DNA of 64,000 nucleotides from Henningerozyma blattae CBS 6284 (Eukaryota; Ascomycota; Saccharomycetes; Saccharomycetales; Saccharomycetaceae). Within the stretch, counting starts at the first letter, position 1. Each line of letters begins with the position of its first letter. Below are positions 8,374 through 18,712 of this stretch, one piece after another. The stretch lies in assembly GCF_000315915.1 (NCBI RefSeq), contig NC_020192.1:1-64000 (forward strand), written 5' to 3'. A program made the position numbers and the translations under genes. The notes under the pieces were generated by a model. The model did not search any database, was not told where the DNA came from, and was given only the letters and a program-made list of their open reading frames with translations.

Positions 8374-8942
8374 AACATTCAAGAAATGTTTACTTCGAAA
8401 ATTTTGGACTTTAAAAATATAAGTAGCTGCAGATATTGCTGATTGATACATTTTTGTTTATTCAATTCACAAAGCTGAATAAAGGGGGGTGGGGAGTGGG
8501 GGGATGATACTATGAACATTTCAGTTTGGAAATTTGTACTTTCTGCCTTTAAAGTCGGATACGTAGTTCAAGATATATTTGTTTACAGAGAATAATAATA
8601 TATGCATTAAGCACACAAGATAAATATCAAATCAATGATGATCAGTTGTAACAATTACTCTGAGAAACTAATATGCATTCAAACTAGGGTGATTACTACT
8701 TAATAAGACCCATCTTTAGAATTAGTTTTAAAAAAATCCCAAGCAGTTTGAAAATTAAAAATTCTCAGGAATACCATAGTAGCAAAATGAAGGCTAATAT
8801 ATGTTCGTTAGGCAAAATATATAAAATGAAAATAATGCTATTGTACTACTGGAGACGTAGTTATTATGGTTCATATAATTATCATTTGAGAAATTATTCA
8901 ATAACAATTTTAGATTTTCTGGTTTAATTAATTCAAACCAAC
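8374..8942. other. Spacer with an unusual G-rich tract
   Basis: There is no gene between the HXT 3' flank and the mannosyltransferase 3' end. The tract at 8484-8503 holds G-runs of 6, 4 and 6 on the plus strand within very AT-rich DNA. It could form a quadruplex-like structure or bind a C2H2 zinc-finger factor (Mig1 or Msn2 type). Confidence 0.7.
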
Positions 8943-11006
8943 TTAATCATGTTTTTTACCCGTTAATGGAGCCTTCTCAATGATTTTCATATCTAAATAA
9001 CTCCAAATTTCATTAATATTTCGTAAATGTTTAAACTCATCATCAGTAAATTCAACTAATGTGCCCCTTAAAGCTAATTCATTATAACTGAATTCTCTAA
9101 ATTTTACTTCATAACGAGCACACCAGTTAGAATTTGAACATGCTAAAGTCTTTTTTCCCCAGCCTTGATCGTTATCCTCTGCAATAACGGCATACTTTGA
9201 ATCAATGGCATCTTCGTACCACTCCTTCATTTCATGTTCAGTTTTAAATTTAGTTTTAGGCCATTTAATCTTAGGGTTTTCCCAATCTTTCTTGGCAATA
9301 TCATCACCCATTTTACAATTGTTTGATCCACCATTAGTCCAAAGCATATGAAGATCAGAATTCAAATGAGCCAACTGGGTAGAACATATTTCAACATAGT
9401 CCTCTGGAGAGGGTTTTGATCTTCTATCTAAATCACCGTAAGCTGCTGGAGCCATAGAATCAAAGGCAAAAGAATGGCCAGAAGCCAAAAATCCTAACCA
9501 GAAAAATTCCTTATCACCATATATACAGCCTGAGACTCTCAACATGTGTAGTGTGGCACCCATTATCAATGGGATAATATGGCTAGTTCTATCAATTACA
9601 TATAGTCCTGAATCCATTTGATCAGCCTTGCCATCTTTAAAAAATCTTTTATAAATTCTTTCATTTTGATTTAAGAATTGCTCACATTCATTTTCAACAT
9701 AGTCTTCGTCAATAAATCTTTTGTTATCGAAGTATTTATTCTCCGGCAGTAATGGATGAATAGATTCGAATAATGCATTACATTGGCCACTCATTTTTCC
9801 TTTAAAGATGCGATCCCTAAAAAATAACGTACCTGTTTGGTTATATTCCTGTGTATTAAAAAAGTAATTCAAGTCAACGTAAGGAACTGTATCAGCATCC
9901 AAGAAAATGTGTTCTTCAAACAAATTAAAAAATGAGGCTAGCCATTTACCTTTGAACTTAAAATCCTCAACAAAGTTGGAATCGAGCATTTTAGTAACAT
10001 CCAGAAACATAATTTCTTGTACGGTTAACTGACCAGGTCGAGGAGCTCCATTTTTATACGGTACTCTAACATTTCCATTTTGAGCAGCAAATATTAATCT
10101 TTGGATATTTTCATCCGTGAGATCTCCATCGGTGTAAATTATTTGAATTGGCAAAGTATTTCCTTGATAACGAAGACTAACGAGTAAACGTATCGCCCAA
10201 TCAACTTCCTTGTCGGTAAAGCTCATGATTATACCACGCCTGGCAACATTTTTACTCATTCTATTCCAATTAACCCAGAACGATTGATCACGATCAAATT
10301 CATAGTTAGAAAATTTTGCATGTAATCTAGTTTTATCTGTCAAAATTGGGATAGTCCATCTATCCAACATTTCTGTACCATATCTAATTTTGGGGAACAT
10401 TTCATGGATATTTCGGTTATTAAAAAATCTTAAGAAAGGAAACATCCTATGTTCGAAATCCCATTGATCATAATTTGTAAATATATTTTTCATTGCATTT
10501 CTTTTATTGAGTGAATTAGCCACTTCAGATTTTACTGTATCTTCAAAAATACCTTTAATGCTAATATCATCATTTTGTATAAAGCATCTGTCATAAATTC
10601 TCAATCTTTGTAGAGCTAATTTTACGTCATTTTTCTTACGATGTATTCTTAATAGTTCCTCATCACCTAAAATGGACCCCGATTTTTCTTCTTTTGAATC
10701 AATTTGAATATCAGCTATATCAAATAAAATTATATGATAATCATTAGACCAATCTTCGTTCATATTATACAATTGGCGAAAATAAAAATTGCATCTATCC
10801 TGCAAACTTAATTCATGGAACTGTGGGTTTGCTAGTTTGCTAAATGGATTCCAACTTGCTTTCTGTTGTAGCTTTGCCATACTATCAAAGTCTGGAATAA
10901 TATCCAGGGGGGAAAATGGTATATCATCCAATGGTCTAATATCAATATCATCTAAAGAATGGGATAAGCCTAAATTAATTGACCCAGAGCGAAATGCACT
11001 TGGCAT
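8943..11006 (-). CDS. Alpha-1,3-mannosyltransferase, MNN1/MNT family (GT71)
   Basis: The 687-residue product belongs to the yeast Mnn1/Mnt2/Mnt3/Mnt4 family, Golgi enzymes that add terminal alpha-1,3-mannose to N- and O-linked glycans. The DxD-type nucleotide-sugar site is in EHIFLDADTVPYVDL near residue 370. The region around MDSGLYVIDR and GDKEFFWLGFLASGHSF (about 465-505) is also conserved in GT71. The ORF lacks the N-terminal membrane anchor such enzymes need. An anchor is encoded just upstream in another frame (11007-11113), separated by a T7 (A7 on the coding strand) homopolymer and an in-frame stop. The gene is therefore frameshifted by mutation or sequencing error. Orthology to one specific member is not resolved. 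Confidence 0.88.
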   Translation of the reverse strand: MPSAFRSGSINLGLSHSLDDIDIRPLDDIPFSPLDIIPDFDSMAKLQQKASWNPFSKLANPQFHELSLQDRCNFYFRQLYNMNEDWSNDYHIILFDIADIQIDSKEEKSGSILGDEELLRIHRKKNDVKLALQRLRIYDRCFIQNDDISIKGIFEDTVKSEVANSLNKRNAMKNIFTNYDQWDFEHRMFPFLRFFNNRNIHEMFPKIRYGTEMLDRWTIPILTDKTRLHAKFSNYEFDRDQSFWVNWNRMSKNVARRGIIMSFTDKEVDWAIRLLVSLRYQGNTLPIQIIYTDGDLTDENIQRLIFAAQNGNVRVPYKNGAPRPGQLTVQEIMFLDVTKMLDSNFVEDFKFKGKWLASFFNLFEEHIFLDADTVPYVDLNYFFNTQEYNQTGTLFFRDRIFKGKMSGQCNALFESIHPLLPENKYFDNKRFIDEDYVENECEQFLNQNERIYKRFFKDGKADQMDSGLYVIDRTSHIIPLIMGATLHMLRVSGCIYGDKEFFWLGFLASGHSFAFDSMAPAAYGDLDRRSKPSPEDYVEICSTQLAHLNSDLHMLWTNGGSNNCKMGDDIAKKDWENPKIKWPKTKFKTEHEMKEWYEDAIDSKYAVIAEDNDQGWGKKTLACSNSNWCARYEVKFREFSYNELALRGTLVEFTDDEFKHLRNINEIWSYLDMKIIEKAPLTGKKHD

Positions 11007-11113
11007 ATTTTTTTAATATAAATTGTTTTATCATTATTTCTAAACAGTATCCATATCGGCAGTATGAGTAAAACAATAAATGTTGCGAAAAATAAATAAC
11101 TATTGTAAGACAT
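11007..11113 (-). other. Out-of-frame signal-anchor segment of the mannosyltransferase
   Basis: From an ATG at 11113 the minus strand encodes a short tail, a ~20-residue hydrophobic helix (FATFIVLLILPIWILF) and a basic flank, the layout of a type II Golgi anchor. It reaches the A7 run at 11008-11014 one base out of phase with the large ORF. One extra A would join the two. I infer that it is the true N-terminus of the GT71 gene. Confidence 0.75.
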
Positions 11114-12257
11114 ATTTTTTGATATGTCTTTCTTTTATTAGTTCGTATCGACATGATTCTATCTTTAAATTTTATGATGAGAAATTCCTTAGATGTCTAA
11201 ATGTTTAAGCTAGTTTTATTTTAAATTATTTCAGCAATGGTAGAGAAAGATAATAGATATAAAAAATATACTAAGGAATGTAATTTAAATGTCTTTATTA
11301 AAACAAGTTTTAAAACAGATATCTGGAGGAATGTAATTAGTTGTAACAGTAATTCAGTGAAAAGTGGTTAAAATCTGTCAAGTACATATAAAGGCAAATT
11401 TTAATGATGCTAGTTTCATAGGGTATAAAATTCATGGTTACAAAATGGCAGATAATCGAAGGGCTGATGGACAAAAAAATTCCTATACTCTTAAAACTGA
11501 AATTAAAATAAACAACGCATCAGTTGTTGAATTATTGTTTAGTTTAGTATCTTTTTTTTTTCATGCAAGCATCCAACAAGGCATTGTATTACCCCGTAGG
11601 AATGAATGGAGGGGTAATTTTAGTCAAAGTTACCCATTATATGGGCACATACAGCTAAGGAAACATTAGTGTTCCAAAATTGAAACTCCAAAAATTCGTA
11701 AAGATGGGGCAATAATGAGAATAAAAATAAAAAGTTAATATTTGGACATGGTTACACGATTACTGGCGTCGAAGTATAGATTTTCTTTAGGAAGGCATAC
11801 ACGGTGACAGTTTTAGAAAGATACAATGTTTTCATAGTAAAAAATAAAAAGGAGATCTATAGAGATTGGTCCCTGTGGGTACAATAACTGGAGAAACTTC
11901 TTTTTAGTATAGATTTAGATTTCCTATAACTATTTTTAAGTAAAATATTTCTTAAACTGGAATTTTTAACAACGTGGTTGCCACGTTGTGAAAAAAGTGA
12001 AAATGCCTGATAAAAATTAAAGATCTAGCCCAAAAAGCGAGACGCTGACATACCAATTAATGGGGTAATTTTAGTATCCTCCTTAGCATTGGCAGCGTAA
12101 AAGTGAACTGGAATAAAATTATTGAAAAATAAATCTATCAACGTAAGTAAAGATTAGGATAGGCTTCCCACTTTTTAAGGGCAAGTTTGTATAAATATTC
12201 TATAAAGTTCACAAAATATTATCCTACGGTTTGAAGTTAGATCACACAGATGGAGAT
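11114..12257. other. Intergenic region with a hairpin
   Basis: About 1.1 kb upstream of the mannosyltransferase and downstream of MDJ2. The ORF at 11364-11669 has no family resemblance and I leave it out. A perfect 9-bp inverted repeat with a 3-nt loop (11969-11977 / 11981-11989) is followed by A-rich sequence. A GGGGTAATTTTAGT box occurs near 11610 and again near 12060. No RNA family is recognised. Confidence 0.5.
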
Positions 12258-12692
12258 TCAATTTCTCAACAATGGACTCTCCTTCAATATCTCCTTGGCT
12301 TCATTGATCTTTAGGGCTAGATAAGGACTTCCACCTCTATCTGGATGATTGGATACAATAGCAAGTCGGTGCTTTTTCTTTAATAAGTCTTGGTTTAAAA
12401 CATTAACTTCGTTTGGCTTTATATTGAGAATTAGCAATGCTTCTTTTTCAGTCATTTGATAGCCAAAGCCTCCCATATAAATGTCTAAATCTTGTCTGAC
12501 CTTCGGATTTAGTCTTGAACTAATAAATCGATAGTCGTTGTAGAATTGAGGCAGTTCCATTATCTTGATATTATTTAGTATTGCAATACCCTGAGGTGAT
12601 AAGGATTTATACCTTACCCAAGCACTCAATCCACATTTTATTGTTATGGATAAAATTGTTACTCCAGTACCTATAATGATTGGCAATACCAT
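12258..12692 (-). CDS. MDJ2: Mitochondrial inner-membrane J-protein (Mdj2, Pam18 paralogue)
   Basis: The 144-residue product has a single N-terminal membrane segment (VLPIIIGTGVTILSITIKCG) and a short intermembrane-space/matrix linker. A C-terminal J-domain carries the HPD motif (NHPDRGGSPYLALKINEAKEIL, about 115-136). Length and sequence match S. cerevisiae Mdj2 (146 aa). That protein can replace Pam18/Tim14 in the import motor and stimulates the ATPase of mitochondrial Hsp70 (Ssc1). The longer open frame begins with TTG at 12698; the ATG at 12692 matches the start of the yeast protein. Its neighbour PFA3 also lies close by in S. cerevisiae (YNL328C/YNL326C). Confidence 0.93.
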   Translation of the reverse strand: MVLPIIIGTGVTILSITIKCGLSAWVRYKSLSPQGIAILNNIKIMELPQFYNDYRFISSRLNPKVRQDLDIYMGGFGYQMTEKEALLILNIKPNEVNVLNQDLLKKKHRLAIVSNHPDRGGSPYLALKINEAKEILKESPLLRN

Positions 12693-13168
12693 ATTCAACC
12701 TGCAAAATAATACAGAAATGAATTTAAAAAATAGAAAATAATTATAATAAGTGATGAAAACACCTCATCAATCTTATTATACAACCTGGTTTTCAACAAG
12801 TTTGGTAACGTTAGTCTCATAATTGTTTTATACTGATAATTTATTATAGTTCTATGTTTTTTAATAGTTACGAGAAACACCGAAATGGCTTATTGTTGTA
12901 TTTGGAAATAATTTAGGATAAGACTCGATGAGTAAATTTAGGAGCAGAGGTAATGAGTAAACACAAGTATGCAAAAAGTGTTTTTCAAACATTTCTGAAA
13001 TATAAGTTCTAATTGAGGATCAATATTAAAGATAATTAGGGATATGAAGAAATATGTCTATAAATATATATATGAAACAATATTTCAAATGAAAATAAGG
13101 GATACAAGAGAAATGATATTATAAAAAGCGCTATATTTTGATGCAATACTAGTCTGTCAAGATCTAAG
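12693..13168. other. MDJ2 upstream region, EGT2 position empty
   Basis: 476 bp between the MDJ2 start and the PFA3 stop. In S. cerevisiae EGT2 (YNL327W) lies here. No EGT2-like sequence is visible. A 61-codon AT-rich frame at 12695-12880 is not convincing. The sequence TTTTGCAG just before the MDJ2 ATG resembles a 3' splice site, but no TACTAAC branch point precedes it. Confidence 0.6.
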
Positions 13169-14206
13169 CTAAGTTGTACGTACTAGATCTTCTCTTTGGC
13201 TCAACTGAGAATAGTCTCTAGATGATCTTGGAGTAACTCTCCTTAACAATCTATCCTGTAGGATCGCAGACTCTTGCAATTGGCTTGCAACTTTACGATT
13301 GATGTTGAAATACAGACCTTTTTCATCTGACGTATGCCTACTTTTGATATATTTATTTGTTTGAACTGGTAATAACCATTCTTTCCAGGTAGTGCCCATA
13401 GTTTCGCACCAATTTAATTTATATGAACCCAAATCAAAAACATTATCTGTTGGTAGAGGTCTATTTGATTGAGAATTATAAGTTGTGGTAGTATCTTGCA
13501 ATATCTCTAATTCCTCCTTGTACCGTCTGTAGGCATATAACTCAATAGTTGTTCTATTTATTAAAACTTGATAAATTGAATAAGCAGTGAATAATGTCAT
13601 CGAAACACTGGTAATCAAAGACACAATGAACAGCAGTAGTAAATGAATATTAATTAATTCTGTAACATATTTCTCTTGTGAAAACCAATTCCAGAGTTCT
13701 TTTGAAGATATGAGACATACAAATGTAGCATATAGCGAATTATAAATCAGAAAATTAATAAAATATTTATGATTCTTAAAACCAATACATTCTGCAAACC
13801 ATGGACAATGATGATCCATCTTTAATATACAACGATCACATGAAGAACAATGGTGGCATCTATCTGGTTTCCACACAAGACATGTTCTGCAAACTCTTGC
13901 CCTACCATCATGTTTTAAAGTGATCGATTTTTGAGATAAATATTCTGGTGGAAATTCTGTTCCTGCCTCAGCAGCTTCAATGGAATTCACACGCAACTCC
14001 GGGAAATCAGATGGTGATCCTGGCCCAACCATAAATGCTTGAACATATGCGTAGTATCCAATGAGATATAGTGACCATAACATAGTAATCATAAAAGTAT
14101 AATTAATCCATTTAATTTGATATATCGCTGTAAAGAATGACCATAAATATAAAAATGTAGTGAATAATTTGGGAAATACGGTTGTAACTGATAAAGAATT
14201 ATACAT
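13169..14206 (-). CDS. PFA3: DHHC palmitoyltransferase of the vacuole (Pfa3)
   Basis: The 345-residue protein has four predicted membrane segments: two near the N-terminus (about 10-30 and 35-55) and two after the catalytic domain (about 150-170 and 185-210). The cysteine-rich domain spans about 104-155 with CRTCLVWKPDRCHHCSSCDRC and the catalytic DHHC in MDHHCPWFAECIGFKNHKYF. The length matches S. cerevisiae Pfa3 (336 aa). That protein palmitoylates Vac8 on the vacuole membrane and supports vacuole fusion. Orthology is supported by its position next to MDJ2 and FIG4 (YNL328C, YNL326C, YNL325C). The C-terminal tail is hydrophilic and ends TRSSRDYSQLSQRE-like. Confidence 0.92.
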   Translation of the reverse strand: MYNSLSVTTVFPKLFTTFLYLWSFFTAIYQIKWINYTFMITMLWSLYLIGYYAYVQAFMVGPGSPSDFPELRVNSIEAAEAGTEFPPEYLSQKSITLKHDGRARVCRTCLVWKPDRCHHCSSCDRCILKMDHHCPWFAECIGFKNHKYFINFLIYNSLYATFVCLISSKELWNWFSQEKYVTELINIHLLLLFIVSLITSVSMTLFTAYSIYQVLINRTTIELYAYRRYKEELEILQDTTTTYNSQSNRPLPTDNVFDLGSYKLNWCETMGTTWKEWLLPVQTNKYIKSRHTSDEKGLYFNINRKVASQLQESAILQDRLLRRVTPRSSRDYSQLSQREDLVRTT

Positions 14207-14886
14207 GACAGAAATTTAAAAGACTTATAAGAGGATATATGATGATAATGACTGAAAATGAAAATAAAAACAATAAAAAAAGAAAAACAGTGTGATTGAT
14301 TGAATTTTCGTGATCCTATTATTTTATTCAAAAATAAAATGCTAAATAATAAAACAAAACAAAAGATGATAATAGAGAATAATGTGAGAAACAGCAATTT
14401 ATTCGAAGAAAATGCGGAGATAATTAAAGCAATTAAGTTAAGTAAATTATTTAATGTAAATTATTTAAAAATTACCAACTTTCTTAAAAATGTATGTTTG
14501 CAAACACCATACAAAATTCCTTTTTGAGTGCTAGGATATAAAAAATATTAAATTTGCATTAAAGTTGTAACTAGTGATGTAAAGTTATTTATGAATGACT
14601 TAATTCTTGCTGTTATAAGTTATTATACCTTAGCTTTATTATATTTTTAATAGATTTTATACCTGTTACCAGAGTCTTCGCTTAAAGTTGACCTTTTTGG
14701 CCGCGATTTCTTCTTTTGAAAATTCTCTTGAAAAATGTTAGAAAAATCGATGATTTATAATAAAAAGCTAATCGATTTTGATTTTAGAACAATTACAAAT
14801 GAACTAATTAGATAATCACACACTATCTAAATCTAGTCTTTAATACTTCTATACTTCTCCCTTGAATTTTTAGCACGGAATTTAAT
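14207..14886. promoter_or_regulatory. Divergent promoter region PFA3 / RRP40
   Basis: 680 bp of AT-rich DNA between two divergent genes. Upstream of RRP40, TTGAAAATTC (about 14717-14726) and CGATGA (14748-14753) loosely resemble the RRPE and PAC elements of ribosome-biogenesis genes. Neither is a full match. The ORFs at 14089-14397 and 14300-14527 are AT-rich noise. Confidence 0.4.
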
Positions 14887-15609
14887 ATGTCGGCAAGAAT
14901 TGTTTTACCAGGTGACTTACTTTCTGTTACCACAAATGAAGAATTACCAGTCCTTTTAGGGCCTGGTGTTGTAGAAGATCCCCAAACTCAGATAATAACA
15001 CCAGTCAACGCTGGTATTGAAGTAGTTACACAAACTAGAAAAGCAACAACTATTAATATTGATTACGACTCTACAAGATACATCCCAGCAGTTGGTGATT
15101 ATGTTATTGGCATCATCACAGGCGCCTTTGGAGATAGTTATAAAGTCAGTCTAGCAAGTTTCTCTAATGGGGTATCTTTATCATACATGGCATTTCCAAA
15201 TGCTACCAAAAAAAACAGGCCTACTTTGAAAGTTGGTGATTTAGTTTATGCAAGAGTTTGCTCTGCTGAAAAAGAATTAGAAGCTGAAATAGAATGTGTT
15301 GATTCAACTACTGGTAAAGATACAGGGTTTGGCCATCTCGCTGGTGGTATGGTCATTGATGTCACATTAAGTTTTGCTCGTAATCTATTATTTAATAATG
15401 ATTCATCTATGCTAAAAATATTAGCTAAACATACTCAATTCGAAATTGCCATTGGTGTAAACGGTAAAATATGGGTTAAGGCTCCAGATATTAAAAATAC
15501 TCTAGCATGTTATAAATCTATTGAAGAATGTTCTAAATCCAAGAATTCTTCTGAATTTCCAAGTATAATAAAAGCTATTTTCACTAAACTGACGAACACT
15601 ATTGAATAG
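14887..15609 (+). CDS. RRP40: RNA exosome cap subunit Rrp40
   Basis: The 240-residue protein is close to S. cerevisiae Rrp40 (240 aa), one of three S1/KH cap subunits of the RNA exosome. The exosome processes rRNA, snoRNA and degrades RNA in nucleus and cytoplasm. An N-terminal domain with LGPGVVEDP leads into the S1 domain (RYIPAVGDYVIGIITGAFGDSYKVSL, about 65-90) and the highly conserved SLSYMAFPNATKKNRPTL. A KH domain follows with the GxNG signature in IGVNGKIWVKAP (about 195-206). Synteny with PFA3/FIG4 on one side and PPM2 on the other interleaves YNL and YOL genes. Confidence 0.97.
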   Translation: MSARIVLPGDLLSVTTNEELPVLLGPGVVEDPQTQIITPVNAGIEVVTQTRKATTINIDYDSTRYIPAVGDYVIGIITGAFGDSYKVSLASFSNGVSLSYMAFPNATKKNRPTLKVGDLVYARVCSAEKELEAEIECVDSTTGKDTGFGHLAGGMVIDVTLSFARNLLFNNDSSMLKILAKHTQFEIAIGVNGKIWVKAPDIKNTLACYKSIEECSKSKNSSEFPSIIKAIFTKLTNTIE

Positions 15610-15760
15610 ACATACCTTCAGAATTTGCATTACTGCCAGCTCCTTTTATTGATTTTATTGTCAAGCTATATAAATTGAGCTTCGCCTTATAAGAATATAT
15701 AAATTGTATAATAAGATATATTACCGTATAGTATGGTATCCATTCATTATGTGTTTTTTT

Positions 15761-18367
15761 TCAAAAGTTCATGTCTATCCAACTGTTATACAATTCTCTG
15801 TCTAACGGTGTAATTGAGATTTCATTTGAAAAAGGTGTAGTGTCATAACCATCCAGCGGCTTATATAAGTCTATATTTATCAATTTCTCAAAGTAAGGTG
15901 TATCAATTTCAATATCATGAACTGCCCAGTATTGTTTCTTTTTATTCTCATTCGAATTGTATCCAACGTATTTGATTGAATGGCTAATCTCCAGAGATTT
16001 ATTACCAACATTTAAATTTGGCCTTAAAGCAGAGTTTTCTCCCTTAAGTAATGCTTCAGTAAGATATTTCTCTCTATTATATTCCATAAATTCGATAATA
16101 TCACTTTCTTTGAAGGAGTGGTAAAGAACTTGCTCTTTATAAAGATTAAATTTGCCATTAATATCGTCAGTTTCAACATGGTTTTCTACTTCTTTATCCT
16201 CAGATTTTTTATCAACTGTTAACGCCTTCAGTTTACTATTTAAAAAACTTTGTTTATGCGATTTAAAAGGAGATAAAATCTGGCCTGGTTTTTGAGCATT
16301 ATAATATCTCCTTGTTGAATTCATATTATATGCAAATAATTCTTGCATCCAAGTGTATGTTCTTGGTGAATAGTATTCATTCCAATAATTATCAAATGCA
16401 TCTGGGTAACCACGAATATTTCTGGTGACATTCTCCAATGTTACATCATTTCCTTGGTCATAAGTTTCTTCTATTAACAATTGGTTTAGATTACGAACAT
16501 AGTATAAATTCCACCAATGTGTGTAGCTTAGCAATGGTTTCTCAGTCCCTGTCCCATTATGTAAATAAAAATCAGTATTCATTTCCCAAGGCATTGCATG
16601 GCCAACTTTCCAAATGTAATTACCTAAAAATAAATTAATAGCATCTTGCCTTTGAGCATCCATAAAGGAATTACTATAAAACCTTTTAATACTCTCAATC
16701 ATATCTCTAGAATGAGACCTCCATTGGTTAATCTTTCTGTATGTTTCTACTGTATTAACTAAATGTGAGCCACTGTACTGTAATGCAATAGTATCACCCA
16801 GGTCATGGAATAATTCAGTCAATATATTTACTATATCTGAATCATATTCCAAGAAACTATGATTAATAATGCCTAAAGATTTTAATTGCACACCTAAGGC
16901 CCGCTTTCCGATGACAAATTGTGCAGCATTAGTTCTATCTAAACAATCAATACAATTAGATCTACATATGCCTTGTTGAATCTGGGTCTCTGCTATTGAT
17001 CTTGCATTAACAAATATCCCTGTACTTTGTACAGTTTCTAATGCATACTTTTCCAAAAATTCAATAACACCCTGGCCATCTTGTTTCGAAGCTCGACTCA
17101 TATCCCACGATGTATATTTTATCTTTTTATCGTCTGGTAGTTGTAAATTTAAATACTGAAGGCATTGTTCAAATTCATTTAGCAATTTTGTCTCTCTTGG
17201 AATTTTTTCTTTTGTTTTTATTAAATTCAAAACGTGTATACATCCCCCAGAATAGCGTTGATAAAGCATATTAAAATGTTTTGCTGCAGAGCTAAAATAT
17301 GGATCAACTACAGTTAATTTAATTGGTGGCTTTGCCGACAAATTGGAAATTTCTTGAGCCCAGTAAAGTGGGATGGATCCACGATGTTGAACAAATGAGG
17401 TATATCTATCACTATCAAAAAAACCATTCCCAGGCTGATGAAATGAACTTAAAATTACATCAGTAACAATTTGTTCTGTTTCCACTTCATTAGCTACAAA
17501 CCCTTCATTGTTTACACCTCTTTTCAAAAATCTTGCTCCTGCAAAATGATGGGATCTACGTGCAATTAATGTAATATAAATGCTCTTACTAAGAACCGAT
17601 ATATGTACCTGGTCAATAAAGCCATAGACTAGAGGTTGGAACCAATCATAAACAGTATCTATACAGGGCATTATAGGACTTAGCAAATAACTATTCCAAA
17701 CAAACATCTCATTATAGTCAACAATTCCACCTGGGATAGTAATATCAGATCTATCTATAGCTCTCAGTTTTTCTCTTAACAAGTTTGTTTGTAAGGTATT
17801 TGTAATATCGTATGTATAACTAAAGTAGAAAGTTTTGGCTAGATCTAGACCCTGAAATGTAGTGATTAATTTTTTTTCTATTGAATTCTTGTCAGGCCTC
17901 TTATAATCACTGGAGATTGGAATCATTTCTGTTTCATCAATATGGAATATTGAATGGCCTCCTATCATTGCTACCTGACTACATTTAGTAATAAATATCA
18001 AGTAATAGCAGTAAGTAAATTTAATAAAGCCAGCTAAACCATAGCCAGTTACTCGTTTATTAAGACCTTCATCAGTAGCTTCTTCCAAGCTTGAAAGGAC
18101 ATTCATAATCTCATTTCTAGTGAAGAAAACATTATCTTCTAGAACACTAAGTTGGTCTTGAGGAACAGTTAAGTCAATTTCTAAGATACGAAACATTGTC
18201 TCTCGTTTGTTACTACCAACAATATACATTCTGTCTTTAGTTTCATAAAGGGTATATTTAGTAAGAATAAACTTTGTGGTTTTCTTTTGTTTGGGAACTT
18301 GCGAAGAGGTCAAATTAGACCTATCCATTTCAGGATCTTCAAATAGAAGATCATTTTGTTCTGACAT
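15761..18367 (-). CDS. FIG4: PI(3,5)P2 5-phosphatase Fig4 (SAC domain)
   Basis: The 868-residue protein carries a SAC phosphoinositide phosphatase domain over roughly residues 60-560. The catalytic CX5R motif lies in [15 protein letters not shown] near residue 474. S. cerevisiae Fig4 (879 aa) acts with Vac14 and the kinase Fab1 on the vacuole to turn over PI(3,5)P2. Other conserved parts are [17 protein letters not shown] (about 105) and [12 protein letters not shown] sequence, and a C-terminal Fig4-specific tail is present. It is separated from RRP40 by only 150 bp, tail to tail. Confidence 0.96.
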   Translation of the reverse strand: MSEQNDLLFEDPEMDRSNLTSSQVPKQKKTTKFILTKYTLYETKDRMYIVGSNKRETMFRILEIDLTVPQDQLSVLEDNVFFTRNEIMNVLSSLEEATDEGLNKRVTGYGLAGFIKFTYCYYLIFITKCSQVAMIGGHSIFHIDETEMIPISSDYKRPDKNSIEKKLITTFQGLDLAKTFYFSYTYDITNTLQTNLLREKLRAIDRSDITIPGGIVDYNEMFVWNSYLLSPIMPCIDTVYDWFQPLVYGFIDQVHISVLSKSIYITLIARRSHHFAGARFLKRGVNNEGFVANEVETEQIVTDVILSSFHQPGNGFFDSDRYTSFVQHRGSIPLYWAQEISNLSAKPPIKLTVVDPYFSSAAKHFNMLYQRYSGGCIHVLNLIKTKEKIPRETKLLNEFEQCLQYLNLQLPDDKKIKYTSWDMSRASKQDGQGVIEFLEKYALETVQSTGIFVNARSIAETQIQQGICRSNCIDCLDRTNAAQFVIGKRALGVQLKSLGIINHSFLEYDSDIVNILTELFHDLGDTIALQYSGSHLVNTVETYRKINQWRSHSRDMIESIKRFYSNSFMDAQRQDAINLFLGNYIWKVGHAMPWEMNTDFYLHNGTGTEKPLLSYTHWWNLYYVRNLNQLLIEETYDQGNDVTLENVTRNIRGYPDAFDNYWNEYYSPRTYTWMQELFAYNMNSTRRYYNAQKPGQILSPFKSHKQSFLNSKLKALTVDKKSEDKEVENHVETDDINGKFNLYKEQVLYHSFKESDIIEFMEYNREKYLTEALLKGENSALRPNLNVGNKSLEISHSIKYVGYNSNENKKKQYWAVHDIEIDTPYFEKLINIDLYKPLDGYDTTPFSNEISITPLDRELYNSWIDMNF

Positions 18368-18712
18368 TAACTTTGTATTGGAAATAAATTGGTTTGATAT
18401 ACCAGCAAATAGAATGCTGGATGATAATATCTGAATATGATATTATTTGGTTTCCTTTTTTTATCTTACTTTGAAAGATCCTTATCAAAGTTTTATTTTG
18501 AGTTATATATATTGTATATTGATTAATTCGGAATAACTACCGAACTGGTCTAATTTCGCGATGTGATGAGTATTTTTTTTCAATAGAACAAATTCTTAAC
18601 ACACTGGGTAATCTATTTATAAAACTAAGCAAATTAAAGTAACTATCAATCTTGTAATTGTGTATTAAAGAAGTATCACACATTTACTAGTTAATTACAT
18701 TATTCTTTTAGA
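18368..18712. promoter_or_regulatory. Divergent promoter FIG4 / PPM2 with PAC-like motif
   Basis: 345 bp between two divergent starts. GCGATG at 18558-18563 overlaps a closely spaced GATGAG at 18565-18570. Both are parts of the PAC element (GCGATGAG) of RNA-processing genes, and a T8 tract follows. This would fit the tRNA-modification gene PPM2, 140-155 bp downstream. Confidence 0.4.

Noticed and set aside
11364..11669. 101-codon ORF between the mannosyltransferase and MDJ2
   Set aside because: No recognisable domain, biased composition and no synteny support.
12695..12880. Possible first exon and intron of MDJ2 (TTTTGCAG just before the ATG)
   Set aside because: No TACTAAC branch point or GTATGT donor was found, and the ATG at 12692 already matches the start of yeast Mdj2.
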